From: an uncultured Gammaproteobacteria bacterium
GTDB lineage: Bacteria; Pseudomonadota; Gammaproteobacteria; Pseudomonadales; Porticoccaceae
NCBI GenBank assembly: GCA_913058345.1
Contig: CAJXQR010000006.1
Coordinates: 1-64,000, forward strand
Reading direction: 5' to 3'
Length of the DNA stretch: 64,000 bases
In this document: one piece after another, positions 35,586 through 44,874 of the stretch
Numbering within the stretch: position 1 is the stretch's first letter
Layout: each line of letters opens with the position of its first letter
Notes under the pieces: generated by a model
What the model was told of the DNA's origin: nothing
The model's database searches: none
Seen by the model: the letters and a program-made list of their open reading frames with translations, nothing else
Program-made: the position numbers and the translations under genes

Positions 35586-36824
35586 TTACTTTTCTAATAA
35601 GCCTGGCCTTGGCTTGGCTTCAGGTTTTCGCCAATTTCTGCCCTTCAATATCACATGCCAGTAAAGGAAAGGGAATAGGTGTTTCTTCATCCACCAGTAG
35701 CAGCGGCGAGGCACACGGGGGTCGAGGTTAAAACTGGACACCACTTCGCCATCATAGCGAAACTCGGCCATCATTATTTTGCCTTTTTCAGTTGTCAACG
35801 GGCAACCGCCGTAGCCATCGTAATGCGTGGTAACAGCGGTATTTTGGTCGAGTGTCGCGAGTAGGTTGCTAACCACCACTGGAAATTGTCGGCGTACAGC
35901 GGCAGCCGTTTTAGCATTGGATGTGTCAGTACAGTCACCGAGGGCAAAAACATTGCCAAAGCGCTGGTGCCGTAGTGAATCACGATTTACCTCAACCCAG
36001 CCAGTAGCACCGGAGAGAGCACTTTGTTTAATGACATCCGGTGCGCTCTGTGGCGGTGTGACGTGAAGAAAGTCAAATTTTTCAGTAAAGGTGTTGGCGT
36101 CTTTGTCGGTAAAGGTGGCGATTTGACGGGGACCGTCTACGGATGTGAGGTTCATGCCAAAATGTGGTGTTGCACCGTAACCGGCGATGACTTTGTCCAA
36201 GGCTTTGGCATAAAAGGGTATGCCAAACATAGCGCCACCCTGAGTGAAAAAGTGTGATTCGGCAGAGATACCATTGCGGCGCCAGTGATCGGCCGCCAGG
36301 TAGAGGATTTTTTGTGGTGCCCCGGCACATTTTATAGGCATTGGCGGCTGGGTGAACAGCGCTCTGCCACCTTTGAAGTTGTTCACGCACTCCCACGTGT
36401 AAGGTGCGAGCTCATAACTGTAGTTACTGGCAACACCGTTTTTACCCAGTGTTTGTTCGAGTCCTTCCACGGCACCCCAATCGAGCTGTAGGCCGAGAGC
36501 GACCACCAATATTTGATATTCGAGTATGGTCCCCGTTTCAAGGCTTAGTTGATTGTTGTCGGGATCAAAAGCAGTCACTCTATTTCGAATCCATTCAACT
36601 CCTTTGGGGACTAAGTGGGCTTGTTCGCGCACTGTTTGCTGCTGCTTCATGATACCGCCACCCACTAAAGTCCAGGCGGGTTGATAGTAATGGTGGGGAG
36701 AGGGTTCAATCAGGCTTATTTGTAATTCGGGTCGAGCAGACTTTAGCGCTGCCGCCACTGAAATTCCTGCTGATCCGCCACCGGCAATGACAATTTGGCA
36801 GTGCATTGGCTTTGCATTGTTCAT
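35586..36824 (-). CDS. Type II sulfide:quinone oxidoreductase-like flavoprotein, 412 aa
   Basis: The FAD motif CQIVIAGGGSAGISVAAAL is at the N-terminus. Two cysteines that relay sulfide electrons in type II SQR are present: Cys166 (IKCAGAPQKILYLA) and Cys341 (YDGYGGCPLTT). The second FAD motif VFALGDCTDTSNAKTAAAVR is intact. The family oxidises sulfide at the membrane and reduces quinone. The last 60 residues (RRCYWWMKKHLFPFLYWHVI) suggest membrane association. It lies beside GlcD/GlcF-like genes, which also feed electrons to quinones. Confidence 0.85.
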   Translation of the reverse strand: MNNAKPMHCQIVIAGGGSAGISVAAALKSARPELQISLIEPSPHHYYQPAWTLVGGGIMKQQQTVREQAHLVPKGVEWIRNRVTAFDPDNNQLSLETGTILEYQILVVALGLQLDWGAVEGLEQTLGKNGVASNYSYELAPYTWECVNNFKGGRALFTQPPMPIKCAGAPQKILYLAADHWRRNGISAESHFFTQGGAMFGIPFYAKALDKVIAGYGATPHFGMNLTSVDGPRQIATFTDKDANTFTEKFDFLHVTPPQSAPDVIKQSALSGATGWVEVNRDSLRHQRFGNVFALGDCTDTSNAKTAAAVRRQFPVVVSNLLATLDQNTAVTTHYDGYGGCPLTTEKGKIMMAEFRYDGEVVSSFNLDPRVPRRCYWWMKKHLFPFLYWHVILKGRNWRKPEAKPRPGLLEK

Positions 36825-36888
36825 GGGTCGTATCCGTAGGCTCGAGGGGGTTAGGGATTATCGATAGACGAAGTTTGTGTTGTATTGT

Positions 36889-38331
36889 TTAAGGAGTGGT
36901 TTCAGCCAAGTATGGGCTTTTTTGGACTAGCCCAAGATCCCCCGGTGAGAGAATACCGTTGGGGTCGAGCTCACTCTTTAAGCGTTGCAGCAAGCTGGCG
37001 TAAGCGCTAAACCCGGTTACTTGCTCGGCGCTCACTTTGCCGCTTTTATACGGCACAATACCGGCTTTGACGAGGGTGTCTGTACATTGCTTCATTGCGG
37101 CATTCGCACTCTGCCACTGCGTGGCCTCGTCATAAAATGACAGCACACCGCCGTGTAAGCCTCGCCGACACATAACAATGGCAGCCCCAAGGGGATATTC
37201 TGGATAATCCTCGCGTTGCTTGGCGATAACCGTCATAAAGGTACTAAGCTTGTTCGTCGGCAGTGACGACATGAGAATGGCACAACGTGACAGGGCAAAA
37301 AAGCCAGCATAGGAGTACCAATAAATTTCATCGGTCCGCAATTTATTAAAGTACGCTTCATTAAAGTCGGGAAAATGTTCGCCGTTGCAATTTTTAACGA
37401 TAGCCGCGATTTGAGTTTCGTCTTCTTCAATGTGGTGGGCTTCCCCTCTAAAGTCTATAGCCAGCGCAAAGCTCGGTAAGTCATCGAGAGGTTTGTCGGG
37501 AAATGCCTGGGATATACGTGTTTTGACGGCGGGCGCCTCGTAAGCGCCGCCGTACCAGATATTGTTGACTAATTCACGGGCTTGTATGTCGAGAAGACAT
37601 TTTTCTATGCTTTTGGCATCGGGGAAGCCGTAGCACGTCGTTTGTCGTGCTGCTGGAAGAGGGTGGAGCCACAGGGCCACGGCAACAATAACTCCAAGTG
37701 TTCCATCAGCGCCAATAAACAGTCCGGTGAGATCGGGGCCAATACAGTAGCGCTGAAAATGGCCTGTGCCAGGGGCGGCGGCACTGCCAGTTTGTACACG
37801 GTCGCCATTGGCCAGTACGACTTCAAGCCCTGCCACCTGGTCACCCATACTTTGGAATTGCGGTGATCCGGTACCCAGAGCGTGGGATGACACTGCGCCG
37901 CCCACCGTGGCAGAAGGCGCGGTTGAGGGGACAAGGCCGACGGTTTGGCCGTGGGGGCGCAATGCTTTTAGCAGGGCGCCAAAGCGCACGCCGGGTTGGC
38001 AAAGCACAATACCTCTCTCAAGGTCGATATCGAGAATCCGGTCAAGTCCTGCCATGTCGAGCACAATGCCACCGGCCTGAGGGTTAACACCACCGGCATA
38101 CATGCTGGCTCCGCCGCGGGCATAAACGGGCACCCGGTCTTTATTAGCGTGTTTGAGTATGTTGACAACGGCATCTGTGGTTTGTGGTCGTACTACGGCA
38201 TCGGGCTTGCCTGGTGAGGCTGAGGAGGCGTCGCGCCGATAACTGGTGAGATCTACCGGGTCAGTAAAAAGAGTGATGTCATCTAGCGAATTCAATGAGG
38301 CTGTGCCTGGCTTTTCTTTCGGCTTATTCAT
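36889..38331 (-). CDS. FAD-linked oxidase, GlcD/D-lactate-dehydrogenase type, 480 aa
   Basis: The vanillyl-alcohol-oxidase-type FAD domain is seen in VVRPQTTDAVVNILKHANKD, YARGGASMYAGGVNPQAGGI and ATVGGAVSSHALGTGS. The C-terminal lobe ends in the family pattern SELDPNGILSPGDLGL. It oxidises a 2-hydroxyacid or related alcohol with FAD. It overlaps the Fe-S partner gene by four bases (ATGA), so the two form a GlcDF-like complex. Substrate unknown. Confidence 0.88.
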   Translation of the reverse strand: MNKPKEKPGTASLNSLDDITLFTDPVDLTSYRRDASSASPGKPDAVVRPQTTDAVVNILKHANKDRVPVYARGGASMYAGGVNPQAGGIVLDMAGLDRILDIDLERGIVLCQPGVRFGALLKALRPHGQTVGLVPSTAPSATVGGAVSSHALGTGSPQFQSMGDQVAGLEVVLANGDRVQTGSAAAPGTGHFQRYCIGPDLTGLFIGADGTLGVIVAVALWLHPLPAARQTTCYGFPDAKSIEKCLLDIQARELVNNIWYGGAYEAPAVKTRISQAFPDKPLDDLPSFALAIDFRGEAHHIEEDETQIAAIVKNCNGEHFPDFNEAYFNKLRTDEIYWYSYAGFFALSRCAILMSSLPTNKLSTFMTVIAKQREDYPEYPLGAAIVMCRRGLHGGVLSFYDEATQWQSANAAMKQCTDTLVKAGIVPYKSGKVSAEQVTGFSAYASLLQRLKSELDPNGILSPGDLGLVQKSPYLAETTP

Positions 38332-39545
38332 ACGTCCTCCGTAACAACAGTGAAAAAGTTGTCGATAAACTCTGCGAGGCCGTAGACCGGTGGGTCAGAG
38401 TCAGCTCTGGCCGAAGCTAAATGAGCCACGCAGCGGGGATCGATTGACACAAGCGCATCAAGTGTCCCATGGTCAGCCGAATTCGCTTTGGCAACGGCAT
38501 CATTAATGCGGGCTTTAGCCATCTCTTCACTAGAAGCTGGCTGCATCGACGGCATGCCACCGCTTGCGCCGCAACATAAAGCATAACGAGAGGTGGGTTC
38601 GCCACCATTCACGGTGACACCAAGCCCCGAGAGAACCTGGTGTAAAGCGTGATTGTCATTGTCGCCTGCTGACTGGGCTTGTGAAGAGATCGTAGCCTGA
38701 CAGCTTTCAATACAAGCGACATGGGGGAGGGTGTTTTTACTAGAGAGGCTCAGCTGCTTGTCGTTCAGAGCTGCACTTAGCCAGGTAACAAAAGAGGTAG
38801 GATTCGCTGAATCGGCGAGGCTATTGGCACACTCACAACCAGAAGTCAGCAAGATGTCATAGTGTCGTTGAGCAAGAGACGCGCTTAATTGATTGGCGCT
38901 TGTTCCGGCATCAGTGATAAAGCCTAATTCTTTGAGTGGGGCGCCACAGCAGTGGTCATTGTCAGCGAGCAGTTGAACGGATTGTCCCGATGCTATCAGC
39001 AAGCGCAAGGTTGCTTGCGCTTCCTGAGGCCGCGAGTAGGCTGAAGCGCAGCCAGGTAAATAAATAATGTCCGTGGGGTCCGCTGCGCTGCTATTTAACG
39101 CCTCTTGCCCGGCCGCCCAGTTGTAGCGATCAACCGCCGGCTTGCCGGCTGGGTTTTGCTGGTTGATGACGTTTTCCTGTATTTGCACAATACTGTTCGG
39201 TGCCATATCCCGAGCGATGAGCTCACTGCGCAGGGCGCGGTTGATAGCCATCGGGCGCATGCCGATGGGGCAGATACGCTCGCAATTACCACAGCTCGCG
39301 CAAGTAAAGGCGTGTTCTGCCACAGATTCCAGGGGAAGATCTTCGCCTTCAATCCAGGCGCGGGCCGTACTGATATACCCTTGTCCGGAATAAGCCAAAC
39401 CGGGCGAGTGTGATTGTAGAGTGCTACAGACATGATCGATATTGCGTTCTTCCCAAATCGCCTCCACACAGTAGCCGCAATCAGAACAGTGATACAAATC
39501 TTTTAGAAAGTTGGCGAGAAAAGGGTGTTCCTGGGGTGTCGTCAT
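38328..39545 (-). CDS. Fe-S/CCG-domain protein, GlcF/HdrD-like partner, 405 aa
   Basis: Two N-terminal 4Fe-4S motifs are present (CSDCGYCVEAIWEERNIDHV with a fourth Cys just after; CASCGNCERICPIGMRP). The first cluster has an unusual spacing to its fourth Cys. Two CCG modules follow (DHCCGAPLKELGF and YALCCGASGGMPSM, each with upstream Cys). It transfers electrons from the FAD subunit encoded next, probably to the quinone pool or a disulfide substrate. It is the first gene of a two-gene unit. Confidence 0.87.
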   Translation of the reverse strand: MTTPQEHPFLANFLKDLYHCSDCGYCVEAIWEERNIDHVCSTLQSHSPGLAYSGQGYISTARAWIEGEDLPLESVAEHAFTCASCGNCERICPIGMRPMAINRALRSELIARDMAPNSIVQIQENVINQQNPAGKPAVDRYNWAAGQEALNSSAADPTDIIYLPGCASAYSRPQEAQATLRLLIASGQSVQLLADNDHCCGAPLKELGFITDAGTSANQLSASLAQRHYDILLTSGCECANSLADSANPTSFVTWLSAALNDKQLSLSSKNTLPHVACIESCQATISSQAQSAGDNDNHALHQVLSGLGVTVNGGEPTSRYALCCGASGGMPSMQPASSEEMAKARINDAVAKANSADHGTLDALVSIDPRCVAHLASARADSDPPVYGLAEFIDNFFTVVTEDV

Positions 39546-39693
39546 TTCGTAGGCCCTGTTTATGGTGGAATACCGAGCGAGGAAGACGCATTAGTCTGCT
39601 GAGTTGATTCTGGTAGCGAAAAGCGCCTGTTTTACACTACCAGAGATCGTCGATTGTTATTAGATGTCCTTAATCATTCAATGCATCCTTACA

Positions 39694-40677
39694 TTAATGC
39701 AAGGCAATAATCCTTAATGGCGTACCCGTTGCCCCACGGAACTTGGTGGGCAGCATCACTATTGTACTTTCATAAAGTTTCTTTTCTGCCAGCTCATCTG
39801 TTTTTACATTTTCAACAATATAAATACCCTGCTTGACCAGTAAATGCTGGTGAACAGGGAAAATAACATTCGGGTCTTCACCGGGGGTCACTTCCAAGGC
39901 CATGTTGTCTGCGCCAATGGCCACGACGTTTTTCGATGCTAACCACTTTGATGCAGCGAGACCGAGGCCAGGGCCTGTGTGGGCGTAATGTTGAGGTTTG
40001 GCGGTGAAATTTTTACCCCAACCCGTATGAACAAAAATTATTGATCCCTCAGGGATTTTGGTGTTCTGCTTTTTGAGAGCGCCCTGTAAATCTTCAGGTG
40101 TGATGGCATAGCCTTCTTTCAGTGTGTCCACGCCTTTGTACGCAGCGACATCAATGAGAACACCTTTGGCAATAAAGGGCGGTGATTTGTCGATCCCATT
40201 GTGGTTTAAGCCGGTATCTGAAGCGGCATCTTCACGATCTAACCCGTTGTACAACTCTGCGGCGATGGTGACATGCCCAAGGGCATCGATATGGGTGCTG
40301 ACGTGGGTCGTCATTTCGATACGTTCAAGATAAAAGCCAACTTCATTGGTCGCGCCCATGTGCTCTGTCAGCATTTTCTCCATATTTTTTGAGGTGCGAG
40401 CCAAGGTCATAACGTACGGTGTTTGAATACCATTAATGTAGGGCGCACCCATGGCAACATCATGAGATAGCTCGATAATTTCTCCTTTGTCGACGGTGGA
40501 TAACGCGGCCATAATACTCTGTGCCGTCATCAAATTTCCGGCACCCAGTACGTCATTCTCGCCCCATTGCCAGTTGTTTTTGCCAAGATCTGTACCGGCC
40601 AGTGAGAGGGTGCTGCTGATAGTCAGAGCGATAGCAAAAACGGCGCGTAAAAAGCGCGATGTCAATGTCAGCTTCAT
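39694..40677 (-). CDS. Cyclase-family metal-dependent hydrolase, exported, 327 aa
   Basis: A signal peptide (FLRAVFAIALTISSTLSLAG) precedes a cyclase (PF04199) domain. The metal-binding pattern THVSTHIDALGHV is the hallmark HxxTHxDxxxH, followed by GIDKSPPFIAKGVLIDVAA and SIIFVHTGWGKNF. The family includes kynurenine formamidase and isatin hydrolase. It acts in the periplasm. The neighbouring gene (GlcG/HbpS-like) is 77 bp upstream in the same direction; a shared catabolic role is possible. Substrate unknown. Confidence 0.85.
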   Translation of the reverse strand: MKLTLTSRFLRAVFAIALTISSTLSLAGTDLGKNNWQWGENDVLGAGNLMTAQSIMAALSTVDKGEIIELSHDVAMGAPYINGIQTPYVMTLARTSKNMEKMLTEHMGATNEVGFYLERIEMTTHVSTHIDALGHVTIAAELYNGLDREDAASDTGLNHNGIDKSPPFIAKGVLIDVAAYKGVDTLKEGYAITPEDLQGALKKQNTKIPEGSIIFVHTGWGKNFTAKPQHYAHTGPGLGLAASKWLASKNVVAIGADNMALEVTPGEDPNVIFPVHQHLLVKQGIYIVENVKTDELAEKKLYESTIVMLPTKFRGATGTPLRIIALH

Positions 40678-40754
40678 GGCTATGTTCCTTTTAAAATTGT
40701 ATTTGTATAAAAAATAGTATGTCTATAAGTAAGGTGATAAGCGGAGCTGGAAGC

Positions 40755-41195
40755 TTATTTGCTGGCTAGTGGGTCAGAAAATTCTGTTTGGAACCCCAGT
40801 TTGCGCATGCCGACCAGACAGCACTCGCAGTCTTCTTCGATAGATCCACCACTGGCACCTATGGCTCCAATCAGATCCCCGTCCTCATCGTAAATTGGGT
40901 AGCCCCCAGCGACGATACAAAAGCGCTCATCTGTATGTTGCAAACCATAACCGAAGGCGCCGGGCAGCATGAGCTCTCTCACCAGGCTGGTGGGTCTTTG
41001 CAAGGCTGCAGACGTCCAGGCTTTCTTTTCGGCGATAGGAGGGTTGGCGATACGCCCTTTTTCGGGTCGTAAAACGCCGCGCAAATGCCCACCAAAATCG
41101 ACAACAGCAACGGTGCTGGCTCTACCGACAGACTGTGCGTAAGCAACACCTTCTTTGAGGAGTGTTTCTACTTCGGACAATGTGAGTTCTCGCAT
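40755..41195 (-). CDS. GlcG/HbpS-family protein (DUF336), 146 aa
   Basis: The family pattern is clear: SVGRASTVAVVDFGGHLRGV, then RPTSLVRELMLPGAFGYGLQ, VAGGYPIYDEDGDLIGAIGA and GGSIEEDCECCLVGMRKLG. Known members are heme-binding or glycolate-locus proteins. A local Cys cluster (CECC) near residue 126 is worth noting. It lies just upstream of the cyclase gene and divergent from the gene at 41410, with a 9-bp inverted repeat (41336-41370) between them. Confidence 0.85.
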   Translation of the reverse strand: MRELTLSEVETLLKEGVAYAQSVGRASTVAVVDFGGHLRGVLRPEKGRIANPPIAEKKAWTSAALQRPTSLVRELMLPGAFGYGLQHTDERFCIVAGGYPIYDEDGDLIGAIGASGGSIEEDCECCLVGMRKLGFQTEFSDPLASK

Positions 41196-41335
41196 GTTGT
41201 GGTCTCCTGATGACTAAAAAAGCGTTATGAAATTGTGTTTGACGGTTTAGCTTGTGCGACTAAAATCATTGGAATTTACGCCGGTAGACAAGCGGTAGTA
41301 TTAATTATTAGTGTGAATTTATTGTATAGATATTT

Positions 41336-41370
41336 TTTGATATTGCTAGAGTATATAAGGTAATATCAAA
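41336..41370. promoter_or_regulatory. Inverted repeat in the divergent promoter region (putative operator)
   Basis: A perfect inverted repeat TTTGATATT (41336-41344) and AATATCAAA (41362-41370) with a 17-nt spacer lies 40 bp before the 41410 start, in an AT-rich divergent region. It could be an operator for the GlcG-like or the downstream gene. No regulator gene is adjacent. Confidence 0.4.
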
Positions 41371-41409
41371 TTTTTTATCACTTAATAATAGCGCTAGGAG
41401 TTGTTTACT

Positions 41410-41868
41410 ATGAGCGATGAAGCTGCACATCAGCCACTAACCCATACGGCGTTAGCCAATTTGTCGCGCTCCGTTTATGAAAAATTCGGCGAGGAAGCTC
41501 TACCGTTAATCACTGAAGCCTGGCACCAAATCGGTGAAAAGACGGGCTCAAGGATCATGAAAAAAAAGGGCATCAATACCTTTAAACAAGCCGCGGAAGA
41601 CCATGTGGAAATGGTTAAGGGTTTCGGGGATGTCTACGAATTTTGTCACGTAACGGATGACACCTATCACGCACAAACACGCGCTGGCGTGCCCTGCGAA
41701 GTGGGCCTGGAAGATGCGGGTGAGTCCATCTGCCATGCCTGTATGGCTGTCAATACAGCGCAACTTGAAAAAATAGCCGGAGCCCCTGTCGAAATGACAG
41801 TGAGCCAGTCTCGTGCAATGGGTGATAACTGTTGTGAAGTTAAATACATACTTAGAAGTGCTGGCTAA
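41410..41868 (+). CDS. Small Cys-rich protein resembling ATC hydrolase/V4R-type domains, 152 aa
   Basis: The ATG at 41410 is chosen within TTTACTATGAGC, with TAGGAG upstream. The sequence has ALANLSRSVYEKFGEEALPL at the start and a conserved Cys set (EFCHV; GVPCEVGLEDAGESICHACM; GDNCCEVKY). The GD..C.V.Y ending is seen in L-2-amino-thiazoline-4-carboxylate hydrolases and in V4R domains. The cysteines could bind a metal or a Fe-S cluster. It lies 72 bp before the GMC gene in the same direction. Identification is tentative. Confidence 0.55.
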   Translation: MSDEAAHQPLTHTALANLSRSVYEKFGEEALPLITEAWHQIGEKTGSRIMKKKGINTFKQAAEDHVEMVKGFGDVYEFCHVTDDTYHAQTRAGVPCEVGLEDAGESICHACMAVNTAQLEKIAGAPVEMTVSQSRAMGDNCCEVKYILRSAG

Positions 41869-41940
41869 ATTAGGGTTTATCACTGAAACAGGTTTAGTAA
41901 AGTACGATCAAACAAGCGATAAGCAGAGGGTGTCATCGCC

Positions 41941-43464
41941 ATGTCATTAGTAACTACGTCGGATTCAGAAAAAATCATCGTTATTGGCAGTGGCTTTGGC
42001 GGCGCCATTTGCGCCGCCCGTCTGGCTGAGGCGGGGCATTCTGTGACCGTCCTGGAGCGGGGGCCGTGGCGCGATACTGTGCCGGTGCGATCAATGGGTA
42101 TTAAACGTCGAGTGGCTTTCCCTCGAGGGCGCAAGCTGTTTACAGAGGCCCTGCGGAACCTCGGTGGTAACCGATTTCCCGGTGGTGGTGTGCGTTTGAA
42201 CAAGAAAGGTTTGTTCGAGGTTTTCTATGGTGACGGTAGTCACATCGCTTGTTCTTCGAGTGTGGGTGGCGGCAGCCATGTATACTCCGCGTCCCATGTT
42301 CGCCCGCTAGTTGATCATTACTGGGAGGGCCACAATCCAGCCATCTCCGATGCTGTTATGTCTCCGCATTACGATGCAGTGCTGGAACGCATGGCTTCAG
42401 TGACACCTACTGCTGACCTGGGTATACCAAACACCTCAGCAGCGCGATTCCGTGATTCTGAACACCTTGAAGCTGCGCCACCGCCACCTGACCCGCGCCT
42501 GGGTTACCTGCTACCTAAAGACCCTAACAAGCCAGGCAAGGTGACGGGTGCCGACGGTATTGAGCGGTGCGAAGTCGATTACAGCGCCAATGATGACGGC
42601 TTTCTTGGCTCGCCAGGGGGTGGTAAGACAACGCTCGATTTTGCCTATTTGGCACCTGCGATGAAAGCGGGACTCGAGGTAAAAGATATGTGTGAAGTGA
42701 CCGCCATTGTTCGCCAGTACTATGGTGATAGGCGTTATCGGGTTGAATATACCGATCACCACAACAACAGCAAGTGCCTGCTGGAAGCCGACCATGTTGT
42801 TCTGGCAGCAGGAACGCTCAATACATTGCGTCTGCTTTTTCATTGCCGCGACACATTGGGGACTTTGGCGGGCATGCCGCAATTGGGCAAGCGCTATGGC
42901 ACCAATGGTGATCACCTGGGGTTCTGGGATTATAACGAACAAGGCCTGAACCAAACGCTCGGCTTACCGACAACGGGTGGGGTAAAGTTGAAAGGTGATG
43001 AAAATGCGCCAATGCTGGGCGGCGGTGGTTTCCCTTCTGTCGACAGTTACCCCCTGCCAAAAAGACTAAGAGAGCGTATAAAGCGCGCGGCTTTTATTGC
43101 GGGCCTGGGTGAAGACAACATGAATGGGGTGGTAACAATGCGCAGGGGTAAGCTCCGTATTGAATACCCTCATGGCACCAGCTCTATTTTTGCCCGCACG
43201 CGTGCAGCCTTTCATGAAATTGAAAAACGCACCGGCAAGAAAATATACGCACCGAGAACGCCGATTACCGTGCACCCTACCGGGGGTGCTTGTTTGGGTT
43301 CTAGCGTAGACAATGGTGTTGTTGATGCTAATGGACAAATCTTCGATAACCCCGGTCTATACGTCAGTGATGCTTCGGCACTGCCTCGTTCGCCCGGTGG
43401 ACCACCAGCTATCACCATTGGCGCGTGGGCCGAACATATTGCCAGTCAGTTTGGAAAGCACTGA
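41941..43464 (+). CDS. GMC-family FAD oxidoreductase, 507 aa
   Basis: The FAD site IIVIGSGFGGAICAARLAEA lies at the N-terminus, followed by SSVGGGSHVYSASHVRPLVD and the C-terminal PTGGACLGSSVDNGVVDANG and DASALPRSPGGPPAITIGAW. This pattern is typical of GMC oxidoreductases of the cholesterol oxidase type, which oxidise alcohols or sterols. No signal peptide is seen. It follows a Cys-rich gene and precedes a GFA-family gene; the three may form a unit for an unknown substrate. Confidence 0.88.
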   Translation: MSLVTTSDSEKIIVIGSGFGGAICAARLAEAGHSVTVLERGPWRDTVPVRSMGIKRRVAFPRGRKLFTEALRNLGGNRFPGGGVRLNKKGLFEVFYGDGSHIACSSSVGGGSHVYSASHVRPLVDHYWEGHNPAISDAVMSPHYDAVLERMASVTPTADLGIPNTSAARFRDSEHLEAAPPPPDPRLGYLLPKDPNKPGKVTGADGIERCEVDYSANDDGFLGSPGGGKTTLDFAYLAPAMKAGLEVKDMCEVTAIVRQYYGDRRYRVEYTDHHNNSKCLLEADHVVLAAGTLNTLRLLFHCRDTLGTLAGMPQLGKRYGTNGDHLGFWDYNEQGLNQTLGLPTTGGVKLKGDENAPMLGGGGFPSVDSYPLPKRLRERIKRAAFIAGLGEDNMNGVVTMRRGKLRIEYPHGTSSIFARTRAAFHEIEKRTGKKIYAPRTPITVHPTGGACLGSSVDNGVVDANGQIFDNPGLYVSDASALPRSPGGPPAITIGAWAEHIASQFGKH

Positions 43465-43513
43465 CACATGAGAGATAAAGTCTAAAACGATCAATGAACA
43501 GAGGTGAGAAGCC

Positions 43514-43942
43514 ATGAGTGAAACTCAAGCGGGTAGTTGTTTTTGCGGTTCTGTCACGATTGAAGTCAGTGGTGACCCCAAAGTTATGGGCTATTGTCAT
43601 TGTACTGATTGTGCAATGTGGGCTGGTGCACCGGTCAATGCTTTTAGCCTATGGGAGCCTGATGCAGTAAAGATCACCTCAGGTGAAAACAGGCTTGGTT
43701 CTTTTGCAAAGACAGAAGCGAGCCATCGACGGTTTTGCACGCAATGTGGTGGGCACGTATTGAGTGAACACCCCGCGATGGGTATGACAGATGTTTATCT
43801 CAACATTGTCCCCGGCAAAACCCATGAAGGCACCATGCATATTTATTACGGTGAAAAAACCATGTCTGTGCCCGATGGTTTGCCAAAATTTAAAGATCTA
43901 CCCAAAGAGTTTGGTGGCTCAGGTGAAATGCTTGAAGAATAG
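43514..43942 (+). CDS. GFA-family (glutathione-dependent formaldehyde-activating-like) zinc protein, 142 aa
   Basis: The GFA zinc pattern is complete: AGSCFCGSVTIEVSG, YCHCTDCAMWAGAPVNAFSL, and RRFCTQCGGHVLSEHP. Members use two zinc ions and glutathione or act on S-hydroxymethyl thiols. It follows the GMC gene by 49 bp with AGAGGTGAG as ribosome site, so both may be co-transcribed. Actual substrate unknown. Confidence 0.88.
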   Translation: MSETQAGSCFCGSVTIEVSGDPKVMGYCHCTDCAMWAGAPVNAFSLWEPDAVKITSGENRLGSFAKTEASHRRFCTQCGGHVLSEHPAMGMTDVYLNIVPGKTHEGTMHIYYGEKTMSVPDGLPKFKDLPKEFGGSGEMLEE

Positions 43943-44433
43943 GTTTGAGGACTGCTGACGGCTTTACACCTAATCTGTTTGCGGATATTGATTACACCCG
44001 TTGAGGCGCCTGAAGATAAACCAGCTGTATTGATGGTTTTATAAGACGAGCTGATAATTATAATATTAGTGGATGAGTGTTGATTCTGAAGACTTATTGC
44101 TCACTATGAGATTGATAATACCGTCACTAAAGAAGCGCTAATGGTCGTTGTCGTTAGCCTGAGACGGGAGACTTTGTCGTCAGTCAATATTTTTTCGATA
44201 ACGAAGTGAGTCTTCTACTTTCGCACATACTGATTTTTACTAAGCTCGGTTTTCCTTGAATCATGGTTTTCTGGTCGATAAACGCAGTGTGCTGTGGGCT
44301 TTGTCACAAGCACGCACACTGTCGAGGCTGTCGATAGGGTGCAGCAAACGGGTACGTCCTTTTATCTCCGCTGCATTTGAACATCATAAAGCGTACTGTG
44401 GGGGCAGTAATGAGTTAATCAGATTCTCTTCGA
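43943..44433. other. Intergenic region, no gene found
   Basis: This 490-bp convergent region holds no frame with credible start and content. The longest plus frame (44256-44468) lacks a ribosome site and family features. No terminator hairpin of note was seen. Confidence 0.5.
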
Positions 44434-44874
44434 TTACTTTGATAACTCAGCGAGAAAGTGATTTTTGACGTCTGCTGGTGGTATTACCGATTGTCGAGTT
44501 TTTTTATCAAAAAAAACATTTACAGAGTCTGCTGTTGCTCGGCAAATTCCGTCTTTAAAAACCCCGTAACTCGATGTGATGGATTTTGAGCCAACCGCCG
44601 TTAGCCGGCACCCTACCTGGATAGTGCCTGGCCAATGGCACTCCTGAATAAAATTAATAGAGAGGTTGGCAAGTAAGTAATCAAGATTGGGGTGTTTATC
44701 ATTATCAATAAAAAGGCTTAGTAGATATTCGGCTCGACCTGCTTCTATATAAGCAGCATATGATACATTGTTGACGTGCCCCAGTTCATCTTGGTCACTA
44801 TAACGCATGCTGACGTCGACCCAATACTGATAAGTGCCAGGATTTTTTAAATCGAATTTTTTTTCATTACTCAT
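44434..44874 (-). CDS. Hotdog-fold acyl-CoA thioesterase (4HBT), 146 aa
   Basis: The sequence DVSMRYSDQDELGHVNNVSY (catalytic Asp in the D..GHVNN motif) with YIEAGRAEYLLSL and IQVGCRLTAVGSKSITSSYG gives a clear YbgC/FadM-type thioesterase. It probably cleaves acyl-CoA in the cytoplasm. It is a lone gene in a low-density region. The specific substrate is unknown. Confidence 0.87.
   Translation of the reverse strand: MSNEKKFDLKNPGTYQYWVDVSMRYSDQDELGHVNNVSYAAYIEAGRAEYLLSLFIDNDKHPNLDYLLANLSINFIQECHWPGTIQVGCRLTAVGSKSITSSYGVFKDGICRATADSVNVFFDKKTRQSVIPPADVKNHFLAELSK

Noticed and set aside
44256-44468. Plus-strand 70-codon frame in an intergenic gap
   Set aside because: It overlaps the end of the thioesterase gene and lacks a ribosome site or a family.
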